A stretch of DNA of 64,000 nucleotides from Globisporangium splendens (taxonomy: Eukaryota; Oomycota; Peronosporomycetes; Pythiales; Pythiaceae): the NCBI GenBank assembly GCA_006386115.1, contig VFIW01000024.1, forward strand, positions 248,001 to 312,000, read 5' to 3'. The position numbers were made by a program, and so were the translations under genes. Shown here piece by piece: positions 1-9,756 of the stretch. The notes below the pieces were generated by a model. It was given only the letters and a program-made list of their open reading frames with translations, searched no databases and was not told the DNA's origin. Positions within the stretch are counted from its first letter, which is position 1. Each line of letters starts with the position of its first letter.

Positions 1-2429
1 ATGAAGCGGAAGTTTGTCACTTGCGATTGCGCTTCTCGGCGATAGTCGGGTTGTGTTTCTTGACGAGCCAACATCCGGAATGGATCCACACAGCCGAAGA
101 AGTACCTGGGAGCTGATCCAGAACAACCGAAGAAAGCGCGTGCTAATCTTGACCACCCATTTCATGGACGAGGCTGATATTCTTGGGGATCGCATCGCAA
201 TTATGGCAGATGGAGAGCTCAAGTGTGTGGGGTCTTCGCTGTTTTTGAAGAACCGATTTGGTGTCGGGTATCGCTTGAGCTTCGTGCAAGTGCAGAGAGA
301 TAACCACTTAACTCTTGGAGGAAACAAGGACGGTGGATACGCACAGCCACTGTATTCTCCAATACCGCAGCATATCCCCAAAGCGAAAGTGGATACAGAC
401 ATTGGTACGGAGCTGACTTTCCAGTTGCCATTTGAGTCGTCTTCGAGCTTTCCAGCGCTGTTCGAAGAGATTGAGTCGAAGCAACAAGATCTTGGCGTCT
501 TGTCTTTTGCGATCTCAGTTACAACGTTGGAGGAAATTTTCCTTCGAGTTGCCGAGGGGACGGCAGCAACGAACGGAGAATTGCATCAGGAGATTATCGC
601 TGGAGAAGCCAAAGTGTCGATCGATGACTTTGACGCTGCGCACCCGTTGGACAAACTGGAGTCGTCAACGACAATGGACGTAATCGAATCACGTCCGAGA
701 TGGTTTTTGAATCAAATCGACGCACTGCTTCGAAAATGTCTTTCGTGCGCCAAGCGAGACAGAGGCATGATTTTTCTTCAGTGCGATTCTGCCGATCGTC
801 ATTGTTTTCGTGGGATTGTCGGCTCTGAAGATGAGCCTGTTCATCCTGAACGACCCGAAGGTGATGATGACAAGCGAAGGACAATATGGCCTGGGTGTGG
901 AAACACCCATTCCATATAGCTGCCCTGGAGATTCCTCCGGCGATTCATGGTGCTCGGCTCTTGTCCAGACTCAGCATTTCATTGGCGGACAACCGTATCC
1001 GTTAAACATGGAGCCAATCGTGTATCAATCGTCCACGCCAACGGCATTTGGGGTTTCTTACACAAATCCACCGATTCAGCCGAACGATACTACCGGCTAC
1101 TGCTTGCGGTTTGGTGAGCTAGCCTTCGAGAGAGGATATGGTCGCGATCCTGCTTCGTCGCGCACACAGACACCTATGGTGGGTCAGTATGGAGGCTTTG
1201 TGCTGCACGGTTCGGAAGCGACCCAAGCATTGGGATACAACATTATGGCGAATTCTACCTCGACACACTCGGCACCGACGTACGAGGCTATGATGGACGA
1301 ATCCATACATCGGTTCCTGCTGTCCAAGAAATCGCCGAATTCAACGACGCACGTGACAGTTCGAGTGTCCACCCATCCATTCCCGCTTTCGTTCAAGACG
1401 AAATCGATTTTCAACTCGTACCTCAGTCTCCCTGCCGTGGTCTTCATCGTCATCGCGTTCACGTTCGTCCCAGCGTCCATGATGCCGTTTCTCGTCAAGG
1501 AAAAGCAGAGCGAGCAGAACGCAAAGCATCAGCAGCTTCTATCGGGTGTCTCTTTTGCTGCCTACTGGATCGCGAACTTCGTCTTCGATACTCTACTGTA
1601 CTTGGTGCCAATGGCTGCCGCAATCATACTTTTAAGATCGTATGGCATCGTCTCCTCGCTCAACAGCCACGGTAACGAAAGCAAAAGCTGCCGTAGCTGT
1701 ATCCACGATGTGCCGGCAGCAGTGCTGAGTCTGTTTTTCCTGTTTGGTGGAGCGATTGCGCCGTGGACGTATCTGATATCGCAGATTATGAGAGACCCTG
1801 GTGCTTGTCTTCTGTATACAGTCATGCTCAACTTCTTCCTCGGTCTGTTGCTCATCATCATGAGCTATTCCTTCGATACCTTGGAGTCTACGAGGACTGC
1901 GAACGAGGCGCTCATTTTCCTGTGGCGATGCTCCCCATTGTTTTCGCTGGGAAACGGGCTTCTACGCGTCATTATTGCAGATATTAAAGCGCTTTACGGT
2001 CTGTCTGGAGCTGCGACAAGCGCGTTTTCACCTGAAGTCGCTGGCAACGAGATCGCGTGCCTTGCAATCGAATGTCCACTGTTTTTCCTCCTCGCTCTCG
2101 GTGCCGACTGGATCAAAACGGGCGAGTTCAGTGGGTTTGGAAGCCGGCCATCATCGAGCAGCTCTCGTTGGCGCCAATTTATACAGTCGTGCCGCAGTTC
2201 CAGCGCAAAACTTCATGCGCAGGATACAATATCAGCGTTCACCGAGGATGCCGATGTTGCTGAGGAGGCTGCTTTACAGAAGGCGCGAGGCGGATGCAAG
2301 TCCACAGATTTCGTCGCCGAATATGCATACAATCGGCAAGTGCCGCTGTCCGTGCGACGCGCCACTCAACAGAACGGAAACTTAAACCAAAGAAGCGATA
2401 TCACGTCCAAGTTCGTTCGCTCGCTTTGA
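1..2429 (+). pseudogene. Broken 3' portion of an ABCA-family transporter copy
   Basis: The window opens inside nucleotide-binding domain 1 of an ABCA transporter. Compared with the intact paralogue at 39879-46145, it runs from just after the signature motif (Walker [14 protein letters not shown]) through the linker and TMD2 to the start of the second linker. Two single-T insertions break the frame: one near 13-15 (gaagtttgtc against gaagttgtc) and one near 768-773 (atgatttttctt against atgatgctctt). Homology stops near 2270, just after the shared block DADVAEEA. The next 50 or so codons are unrelated and end in TGA at 2427-2429, so NBD2 is missing altogether. It is therefore a decayed, 3'-truncated duplicate. 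Sequencing error could explain the T insertions but not the lost NBD2. The 5' half lies outside the window. Confidence 0.85.
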
Positions 2430-2796
2430 GTTGAATTGACCACCTGATTCGGCGGACATGGCTACATTTTTCCGGTGCGACTGCAAAAAACATCCAGCAT
2501 CGATATTTATAGCTTTATTTAGTCTCTTACAGTACCTCTTCACAAAACCTTCTAAACAGCATGTTGCACGATCTTTGCTGCTGTCCCACGCACACGATCA
2601 CCAAATAAATGAAGCAATGCACAAATTTACACAGTACTCAAAATATATAATCCACATCTTTGCCGAAACATAGAACATCATGCTTTCTGGAACTAATTCG
2701 ATGTTATTAACTTCCATATCAATGGGGAAATGCACATGCGCATCATGATTTCTTTCGCGGACTTGTGGGGGGACGAAGAACCGATTGCGACCGGCA
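2430..2796. other. Intergenic spacer and kinesin leader
   Basis: A/T-richer spacer between the ABCA relic and the kinesin gene. I see no coding signal or RNA gene. The frame stays open upstream of the chosen kinesin start (from 2730), but that stretch has no motor-domain similarity and crosses a CT microsatellite, so I treat it as leader. Confidence 0.5.
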
Positions 2797-2820
2797 CTCT
2801 CTCTCTCTCTCTCTCTCTCT
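2797..2820 (+). repeat. (CT)12 microsatellite in the kinesin leader
   Basis: Twelve perfect CT units ending 32 bp before the proposed kinesin ATG. Pyrimidine tracts here may influence transcription start or be hypervariable. Confidence 0.9.
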
Positions 2821-2852
2821 GTGCACGTAAGGGGGAAACGAAGCGGCAGCAG

Positions 2853-5800
2853 ATGGCGTCGGCGGCGGACGGGGCGAAGGCGGGGATCCGCGTGTGCGCG
2901 CGCTTCCGCCCGCAGAACAAGCTCGAGGTGAAGCAGCAGGCGGTCGAGTGCGTGCGCGTGGACGCTGACAACACGCGCGTGCAGATCGAGAACGTCGGGC
3001 GCTCGGGCGAGGCGCTCACGTTCACGTTCGACCAGGTGTTCGGCACCAAGTCGACGCAGGCCGAGGTGTACGCTGCGACAGCCAAGCCGCTCGTTGAATC
3101 CGCACTGCGCGGCTACAACTGCACGTGCTTCGTGTATGGCCAGACGGGCACGGGCAAGACGTTCTCGATGGAGGGCGTGCCGGGCGACGCCGAGTACGCC
3201 GGCATCATCCCGCGCGTCATGGACGACATCTTCGACGGCATCCAGAACATGCAGGCCGAACTCGAGTTCCTCGTGCGCGTGTCGTACATTGAGATCTACT
3301 TGGAGAAGATCCGCGATCTGCTGGAGCCGAGTTCCAACAACCTGAGCGTTCGCGAGAGCCGCGAGCGTGGCGTGTGGATCGCTGGTGCGACTGAGGTCTG
3401 CTGCGCGTCGGCAGACGAGATGATGGGCGTCATGTGCCGCGGCGGCGCCAACCGCGTGATCTCGTCCACGCGCATGAACAACGACTCGAGCCGCAGCCAC
3501 TCGGTGTTTATCATCACGATCGAGCAGCGCAACGTCGCGACGGGCTCGACGCGCAGTGGGAAGCTATTCCTCGTCGATCTTGCAGGTTCTGAGAAAGTCG
3601 GCAAGACTCACGCCAAGGGCCAGACGCTCAAGGAGGCGCAGCATATCAACAAGTCACTGAGTGCGCTGGGAAGTGTCATGAACGCGCTCACGAGCGGCGT
3701 GCAGTCGAACGCGCATATCCCGTACCGCGACTCAAAGTTGACGCGCTTGCTGCAGGATTCGCTCGGTGGTAACTCCGAGACGACGTTGCTGGTGTGTGGG
3801 AGTTGCAGCAGCTACAACAGCGAAGAAACGATCTCGACACTGCGGTTCGGCACGCGCGCCAAGAATATCAAGAATAAGCCCAAGGTGAACGAAGAGAAGA
3901 CCGTGGCCGAGTACAAGGTGCTCGTGACCGAGAAGGACAAGCAGATCGCTGCATTGGAAGCCCAACTTCAGCAGTTTGTGGCAACTGCAGAAGGAGCTGC
4001 TCCTACCGCTCCGTCAGTAGAAGATGCAGAGAAAATACAAAAGCTCCTCGACAAGATTGAACAATTAGAAGACGAGCAGACGACCAAAGCCGTTGAGATT
4101 GCAACGCTGGATGAACGCTGTAATGAGTTGGAAGCAAAGTCCAAAGACATGGAACGACAGGAGATCGAGATGGCGTCGATAAAGAACCAGAACGACGAGT
4201 TTGTGCACAAGATCGCGTTCTTGGAGAGCGAACTCGCTGCGAAAACGAAGGAATGTGGGGATCTCAACACGATACTTGAAAAGCGCCGAGCCAAGAAGCC
4301 AAGTGGTCCGGATGATAAAGTGCCGGATGCAACGACCTCCTCGTTGTCAATACCTGCAACGATCGCAGAGGATAGTGTGGCTTGTGTGCCAGAGAATACC
4401 CAACAGGACGATGTTGCCGTAGCTGCTGCTGTGAATGAGCAACCAGTCGTTGACCGTCGCCGCGCAGACAGCGCATTGCTCGACAATGAGCTTTTGAGAC
4501 AACAGCTCAGTGCGCGCGCGCACGAACTGAGTCTCAGTTCCAAGCGAATCGATCAGTTGGCGGAGGAGTTGGTCAATTGCCGCAACTTCTACGAAGATCA
4601 AGTGTTTGCACTGCAGGAGAAACTGCGCGAGTATGCCGACCACTTGCGAGCCTTGATGGAGGTCTCGGAGAATGAAGACAAGACGAAGACGAGCCAGCAG
4701 CTCGACAATTTGCTGCACCATGCCAAGACGCTGCGCGCTGTTCGAGGAGGTGGTGGTGCTGCTGGTGTGGTCTCTATGACCGCACCTCGTGAACAGCCAC
4801 CATCGATCCCAGAGAACGTTGCGTCGACGGTGCCACCGCTTCAGCAACGTGCGCGCATCGTTAGTTCGGCGAATTCGCAGGACGGGTGGATCGTGGACGA
4901 CGAGGTCTTCCCCATTGCACCCATCGACATGGAGTCTCCAGTGGTAAAGCGGTTGATCGCAAGCATGCCCGAGAAAGGCCGCGAGAAGATGTCCAAGTGG
5001 CTCGTGTTCGTGCTCGAAGGTCGCGACATTCGTTCCAACTTCCACCCAGAGATCTCGATCGAAGGCATCAACGAGAATCTTAATCGCGATATGCGGAAGC
5101 TCATCGTGCCGCTCCTGAAGAACCGTCGCGATCTTGACGTCCAGTCGTTCATGCGAACGCGGTTCGTGCGCGTAACCGACCTGAAAATCACGCTGGTTCA
5201 CAAACACCAAGATACTGTCCACGTGGACGCTTCGGAAACAGGAGGCGAGAGTGACCGTGACGGAGCAGACGCAGGCAAGACGCGTTCGGGATCCAACCCT
5301 GCGGCGTCTGGAAAAGTGATCTGGGCCAGAGACCATGTGTTTTACGGTCCAAAGAGCGATCCATCGAGTCCATCGGTGCTGCATGGGGAACGCATGCTTT
5401 TACCGTCAAAGGATCGCTTCACCTCGGAACCTGTGGACCTGAGCGCTAGCGTGTCCGAGTCAAAGACCATGCTCGATGTGAACCCGCCGTCGTCGTCCAG
5501 CTCGACAGCTCCGTCGTCATCATCTGGCGCGCCGAGCTCTGGTGGAGTGTTTGGCCGATTGCGATCCAAGACGAACGTTGGCGCCATGTTTGGCGACGTG
5601 AAGAGCATCATCTCGGCGCGGTACCACAAGCACCACGTCCACGAAGACACGCTCTGCGATGGTTGCGGGATGAGCCCGATCATCGGCGGACGCTGGAAAT
5701 GCAACACATGCGAGAACTTTGAGCTCTGTGATAATTGCTACGGCGCGGGTGTCCACGGGTACGAAGTGAGCAACGAGATGTGCCGCCGCATCGAGCATGC

Positions 5801-6413
5801 CGCAGTACACAAGCATCGACTGCTGGGGGACTACCCGGAGCTTTTTGAACTGTTCCGGCGCCACATTTGCTATGACGATGTGATCCAATTCCGCCGCGTG
5901 GTCGATTGGCTCGTCGACATGGTCTCGGGCACCCACATCGCGAGCATTCATCGCAAGATCATCGTCAAGACAGGCTTACATCCTGAGATCCGCGCTCGTC
6001 TCGTCGCGCAGCTGGGTGCTCTGGCGAGTGAACGACCGGACATCGTGCTGAAAACGGAATGGTTTGTCGAGAAGACCGCCGAGGGTGAGCAAGAAGAAGC
6101 AGAGGAAGAAGAGGATACTGAGAGCACGAACAGCGACCGATCGGCTCTGAAACGCGGCTCGAGCGCCTCGTCCTCGGAAGCAAATGCGAGTAGTGCGACA
6201 ACGTCAGTAGCAGACGAAGTGCAACTCGAGACGCTGCGAATGTACGTCACCGATGCGACGATCGAGGAGACGGTCGAAGCCGCGCGCAAGATCTCGTTCT
6301 CGGATCTCCTGGAGCCAGCGCCAGTGGCACAGAACCGACGCACAGCATCGACAGCATCGACGGGCAGTGCAGGAGGTCCAGCTGTCAAGTCGGTCACGTC
6401 GGTCGAGTTTTAG
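2853..6413 (+). CDS. Kinesin-like motor protein with C-terminal ZZ zinc finger
   Basis: Single-exon gene for 1,186 residues. The N-terminal motor domain (about 1-345) has every catalytic hallmark: P-loop GQTGTGKT (96-103), switch I NNDSSRSHS and switch II LVDLAGSE, then a neck followed by heptad-rich coiled coil broken by low-complexity stretches. Towards the C-terminus comes a ZZ-type zinc finger (about 923-988) with paired cysteines CDGC, CNTC, CDNC and a closing histidine pair, then an acidic, serine-rich tail. An N-terminal motor implies plus-end-directed microtubule transport; the ZZ finger probably binds a cargo or regulatory protein. I start at ATG 2853 because the motor homology begins directly after it; an in-frame ATG at 2730 would add 41 low-complexity residues. 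The subfamily is not certain. Confidence 0.93.
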   Translation: MASAADGAKAGIRVCARFRPQNKLEVKQQAVECVRVDADNTRVQIENVGRSGEALTFTFDQVFGTKSTQAEVYAATAKPLVESALRGYNCTCFVYGQTGTGKTFSMEGVPGDAEYAGIIPRVMDDIFDGIQNMQAELEFLVRVSYIEIYLEKIRDLLEPSSNNLSVRESRERGVWIAGATEVCCASADEMMGVMCRGGANRVISSTRMNNDSSRSHSVFIITIEQRNVATGSTRSGKLFLVDLAGSEKVGKTHAKGQTLKEAQHINKSLSALGSVMNALTSGVQSNAHIPYRDSKLTRLLQDSLGGNSETTLLVCGSCSSYNSEETISTLRFGTRAKNIKNKPKVNEEKTVAEYKVLVTEKDKQIAALEAQLQQFVATAEGAAPTAPSVEDAEKIQKLLDKIEQLEDEQTTKAVEIATLDERCNELEAKSKDMERQEIEMASIKNQNDEFVHKIAFLESELAAKTKECGDLNTILEKRRAKKPSGPDDKVPDATTSSLSIPATIAEDSVACVPENTQQDDVAVAAAVNEQPVVDRRRADSALLDNELLRQQLSARAHELSLSSKRIDQLAEELVNCRNFYEDQVFALQEKLREYADHLRALMEVSENEDKTKTSQQLDNLLHHAKTLRAVRGGGGAAGVVSMTAPREQPPSIPENVASTVPPLQQRARIVSSANSQDGWIVDDEVFPIAPIDMESPVVKRLIASMPEKGREKMSKWLVFVLEGRDIRSNFHPEISIEGINENLNRDMRKLIVPLLKNRRDLDVQSFMRTRFVRVTDLKITLVHKHQDTVHVDASETGGESDRDGADAGKTRSGSNPAASGKVIWARDHVFYGPKSDPSSPSVLHGERMLLPSKDRFTSEPVDLSASVSESKTMLDVNPPSSSSSTAPSSSSGAPSSGGVFGRLRSKTNVGAMFGDVKSIISARYHKHHVHEDTLCDGCGMSPIIGGRWKCNTCENFELCDNCYGAGVHGYEVSNEMCRRIEHAAVHKHRLLGDYPELFELFRRHICYDDVIQFRRVVDWLVDMVSGTHIASIHRKIIVKTGLHPEIRARLVAQLGALASERPDIVLKTEWFVEKTAEGEQEEAEEEEDTESTNSDRSALKRGSSASSSEANASSATTSVADEVQLETLRMYVTDATIEETVEAARKISFSDLLEPAPVAQNRRTASTASTGSAGGPAVKSVTSVEF

Positions 6414-6597
6414 CCTTTTTCGGTATGAAAAGTGCGGTGGTGTGATTGTATCTACGTGTGTGCTTGATGGTGTGCGTTTCTCTAAATGGTGTTCAGGACA
6501 TGTGCGTTGGTCTAAAGAGAGAGAGTGTGAAGAGTGGAAAACAGATTCAAAATGCCAGTACACACAAAAACAGATTGATTGTCGAGTCGAGTAACAG

Positions 6598-6801
6598 ATG
6601 GATGGAAACCTGCTGGAGTACTCGCAAGGCCACCCACTCGGCGTCCTTGCTGAAGATCGCGAGTTCATTGTCAAAGCGATCAAGAACGACGCCGACTCTC
6701 TCAACTCCATCAATATTATCGACTACTCAATGGCTGTTGGATTGGGTGAGCTCCAAGGAGAGAACCTGGCGTTCACAGAGATGACAATTGCTAGAACTTA
6801 A
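6598..6801 (+). pseudogene. Fragment resembling the end of a phosphatidylinositol phosphate kinase
   Basis: A short open frame, 185 bp after the kinesin stop, ends in TAA. It contains SINIIDYSMAVGL, which closely resembles the conserved PIPK catalytic motif (IMDYSLLVG type), preceded by a segment like the usual run-up (EDREFIVKAIKNDADSL). Nothing upstream encodes the rest of a kinase, and the frame closes shortly after the motif. I read this as a relic of a PIPK or GPCR-PIPK gene, a family expanded in oomycetes. The Leu-Leu normally found in the motif is Met-Ala here. Confidence 0.4.
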
Positions 6802-6851
6802 ATCGTCCAATGCATGTGGCTGTCTCTTATTGTCTTGCGTTTCTTGTTCGC

Positions 6852-7301
6852 TTATCTGAGGAAGCGCGAGACAAACTCCCGTTGTGGCTGCGAGAGCCCC
6901 CAGGCGGGTCCACCCTTGACGATCAGGCGCTTGATGAGCTCCACATTCGCCTGTTCGCCGGTGAGTTGCTCCCACGCGGCGTGCTTGTCCTCTTCGTCCT
7001 TGGCTGCGTTCGCGAGCGCGTCCCACTTCTCCATGATCTGCACCAGTTGGCCCAGGTCTTCGGCTTCGACGCGGGAGCCCGGGATGAACTCGGCCGCGAG
7101 GTCCGAGCGCGACTTGATGGAGCCGTAGAAACCGCCCTGGCCGACGTTCGGGTGGCCGCCCGAGTACGTCGTCGAGTCGTTCGACACGTTGGAGACGTCC
7201 GAGAAGCAGCGCACAGCAGCGGCGCTGCGGCCAGTGAGAGAGGCGACGGCCGAGCGCTTGAGCTGGTGGCAGAGCGAGAGGCGAGCGATGGCGGCGTGCA
7301 T
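6852..7301 (-). CDS. Small protein, probably mitochondrial; family not recognised
   Basis: 149 residues in one exon. The first 40 or so (MHAAIARLSLCHQLKRS onward) are rich in Arg, Ser, Ala and Leu with no acidic residue until about position 36, typical of a mitochondrial presequence. The mature part has a Gly-rich patch (GGHPNVGQGGFYGS) then a helical, charged region ending in EFVSRFLR. I chose the ATG at 7301 because the presequence starts there; an upstream in-frame ATG at 7421 would put a hydrophobic, unrelated stretch in front. The gene converges with the PIPK-like fragment. I do not recognise the family; a small mitochondrial complex subunit or assembly factor would fit the look. Confidence 0.65.
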   Translation of the reverse strand: MHAAIARLSLCHQLKRSAVASLTGRSAAAVRCFSDVSNVSNDSTTYSGGHPNVGQGGFYGSIKSRSDLAAEFIPGSRVEAEDLGQLVQIMEKWDALANAAKDEEDKHAAWEQLTGEQANVELIKRLIVKGGPAWGLSQPQREFVSRFLR

Positions 7302-7761
7302 GGCGCTTGGTGCTGGTGGTGGTGCGAAGAGACAAATGGGAGGAAGGGGGACGAGGAACAGTGTTAGCGCAATCGCGGAACAGAGTGATGGTCGATTGGA
7401 CTTCGATGTGGTGTGCGCCACATGAAATTAGGAGTATGGATGCTTTCGCGCGGCATCATGCAGCACGGTGCATTTGCTATCGTTTGCTTCAATGACCCAA
7501 TGACCCATGTTGATTATCAACGTTGTGCAAGTCCAGAGAAGCTCTGGATTTTATCAGATTTGTCACCGCGTTTTTGTCCTGTTTCGCCAACAATGACTTG
7601 GGTTTTATTTACTGTCGGTTTTATTCAGTGTGCTGCTGGAGCATAAAAAAGCATGAAAATGTGCCGCATGCAGCTGTGCATCATCGTCGCTGATACAGAG
7701 TGGAACTGGTCGTGGTCTTGACGCTAGTGGTGAACCCTGTATCTTGGACTCATTGTTGTAT
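7302..7761. other. Intergenic spacer
   Basis: Holds the promoter side of the minus-strand mitochondrial-type gene. I see no further coding or repeat signal. Confidence 0.4.
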
Positions 7762-8100
7762 TCAAATGGCTTGATCAGTGTTCAAGTGAAGCAGCCTATT
7801 GTTCTCGTCGTGTGCATCTTGCTTTGGTGTGAAGTATTGCAAGCACTGATGTGTTAGTAAATCTTCGACGTACGCTGGCCAGTCAGCTGCTGGTAGCTGT
7901 TCAAGCCAATCACTCACGAAAAGCAGATGGAAGCCACCAAAAACCTGGTTTGGGCTGGAGGTCAACCCACGAAGTGTAGAGTCGATTTTGCCGATTACTC
8001 TTACATCGGTTGTAGAGATTTCGTCGATAATAAGCTACTTCAATTTGCTAAACCGCACTTGCTGTTCAGCATTTGGTTTCCAATGAGTTTTTACCAACGG
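7762..8100 (-). pseudogene. Decayed PIF1-type helicase fragment (possible Helitron relic)
   Basis: Read on the minus strand from about 8100, one frame gives a run ending in RFSKLK, a TAG stop, then LIIDEISTTD. This is the Walker B signature of PIF1 or Helitron helicases. Next comes KIDSTLR and then VFGGFHLLFVSDWLEQLP, matching the family's FGG...GD..QLP block with Gly to Ser in the GD pair. The similarity fades after about 7890, although the frame stays open to 7762. The in-frame stop just before Walker B and the lack of a Walker A region show it is not functional. PIF1-like fragments in eukaryotic intergenic DNA are often Helitron remains, but I see no Helitron ends. Confidence 0.45.
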
Positions 8101-8486
8101 ACGTATTTCTTGTGCTTCTGCCTCTTAACATTTCGATGCAACTGCTTTTCGTTGCGGCCATTGTTGCACTTTTCTTCGCTTGCGTCCTCTTGCACATTTG
8201 TGTCACTTTTCTCGGCGTCACCTGTATCGGTGTCCATGTCACTTTGCTTTTGGTCAGCATCGTCCACGGTCACGTTCACATGAGCAGCATTTCCTTGAGC
8301 AAGGTGATTATTGAACAGCTTTAGTCCAGCAACACGCGAAGCAACAATTTCGGATCCAACAGGAGCTGACTCGACTCTCTCACCCTCCGCTGAACGTTTT
8401 CCATTTTGCCACGCAGACAAACGAAACTCACACTTGGCCTTATGCAACGAGTCCATCTTTAACGCTTGGTCTTTCTTCGCCAACAT
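8091..8486 (-). pseudogene. Hydrophilic ORF next to the helicase relic
   Basis: An open frame of up to 131 residues, rich in Asp, Glu, Lys and Asn, ending in a basic cluster (KRQKHKKYVRW). Just upstream on the same strand, in another frame, lies a protein-like stretch (PVCNETFAKGYAPWF), as if a frameshift had cut one coding sequence. It abuts the PIF1-like fragment and may belong to the same dead element. I do not recognise a family; it could also be a chance ORF. Confidence 0.25.
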
Positions 8487-9756
8487 TCCGGAAGCTGTTC
8501 TTTACTGGTGAACCACGGCGCATAGCCCTTCGCAAAAGTCTCGTTGCATACCGGATACATATCGATCGCAATTCGTTTCGGTATAGGGTTGATCTTGTCG
8601 TTTAGAACTTCGACGATCTTCAAAGACCTCACTCGCTACGAATCACTTCTTCTACGTCCACACCCCCACGCTTTACTGCAGGCGCTCTCATTATCTTGAA
8701 CACCTCATCCTCACATTATGGTCGCCATAAATTTAACAGTCTAGTCTCTGCGAGTGCTCTCATTTTTAAACCCACAGAACGCTCACTCGCTTCGCAACAT
8801 GTGACATTGTGTACGCTTCCGCACCACAGTACAATTGCTCTCATTTTTAGACTCACACGACATCGCTCCCACGCTTTCCTGCAAGAGCTCCCATTCTTTT
8901 CAAAACTCTACCAACTAGCGCTTTTCTTCTCACAATGAAACTATTTCCGTCTTTCACACTGTTGTTTTTTGAGTGCTAAAAGAGAGAACTTGATTATACA
9001 CAGTGAAACAAACAGATGATCGCGCAACATCCTTGGTCGTTTGAAAAATCAAATGCTTCTAGAAAATGTCTTCTGAGGCAGCCACAAGCAACATTCACCA
9101 AAATCTGATCTGTCCTCGACAGTGATGCAAAGGAAAAAATTAGAAGAACGGATACACACAAAGTTCTGAAAATTTCAAAACCTGTACTGCATTTAGTTTT
9201 CACAGGTGTTGGTGCCTCCTTGCGACTGGCATCAGTGTATCCACCACAATTTTAAAGGTAATCAAAATTCAAGAAGCATAGTTTAACTACTATTATTTTC
9301 GGGTTCTTTATTTCGGTTTAATTTCCAATTTATGCGATTAGTTTAGGAACTCTGGAAAAATCCATGGAATTGTTGATTTGACCCGCTCAATGCCCCACTT
9401 CCCACGAAACACTTCGTGTCTCTACACCTGCGACAGCTCCGATTAAGTACGAAGTAAAGCTTTGTCTATCTCCATAACCTTCAAAAACCTTCTTGATAAC
9501 AAATAATGATCTAAAAAGCAGATTATGTGGATCCTTATACTGCATCATCCATCAACGCAACCTTTATAAATACTATATTTGGCCTATAATTTGCAACCCC
9601 ATTGCCCAGAGGCTCGTTACTGAAAAGCATCAAACACTTTCGCAATGATACAATTGCATCTCCCCTATTGGCTCGCACTCGCGTGCACTGGGCATCCTCC
9701 CCGCATTATCGAATCTGCGCGTCAAGCCCCAAGCCAAAGGAAAGACCTGCAGGCAG
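8487..9756. other. Intergenic region, A/T-rich
   Basis: No gene found. Between about 8690 and 8910 several degenerate copies of a short unit (ctcatttttaaacccaca and variants) suggest an old local repeat. The last 150 bp form the promoter and leader of the prolyl hydroxylase gene. Confidence 0.4.

Noticed and set aside
2730..2852. Upstream in-frame ATG giving a longer kinesin N-terminus
   Set aside because: The added residues are low-complexity, cross a CT microsatellite and precede the motor homology.
4347..5384. 345-codon minus-strand frame inside the kinesin
   Set aside because: Shadow of the kinesin tail.
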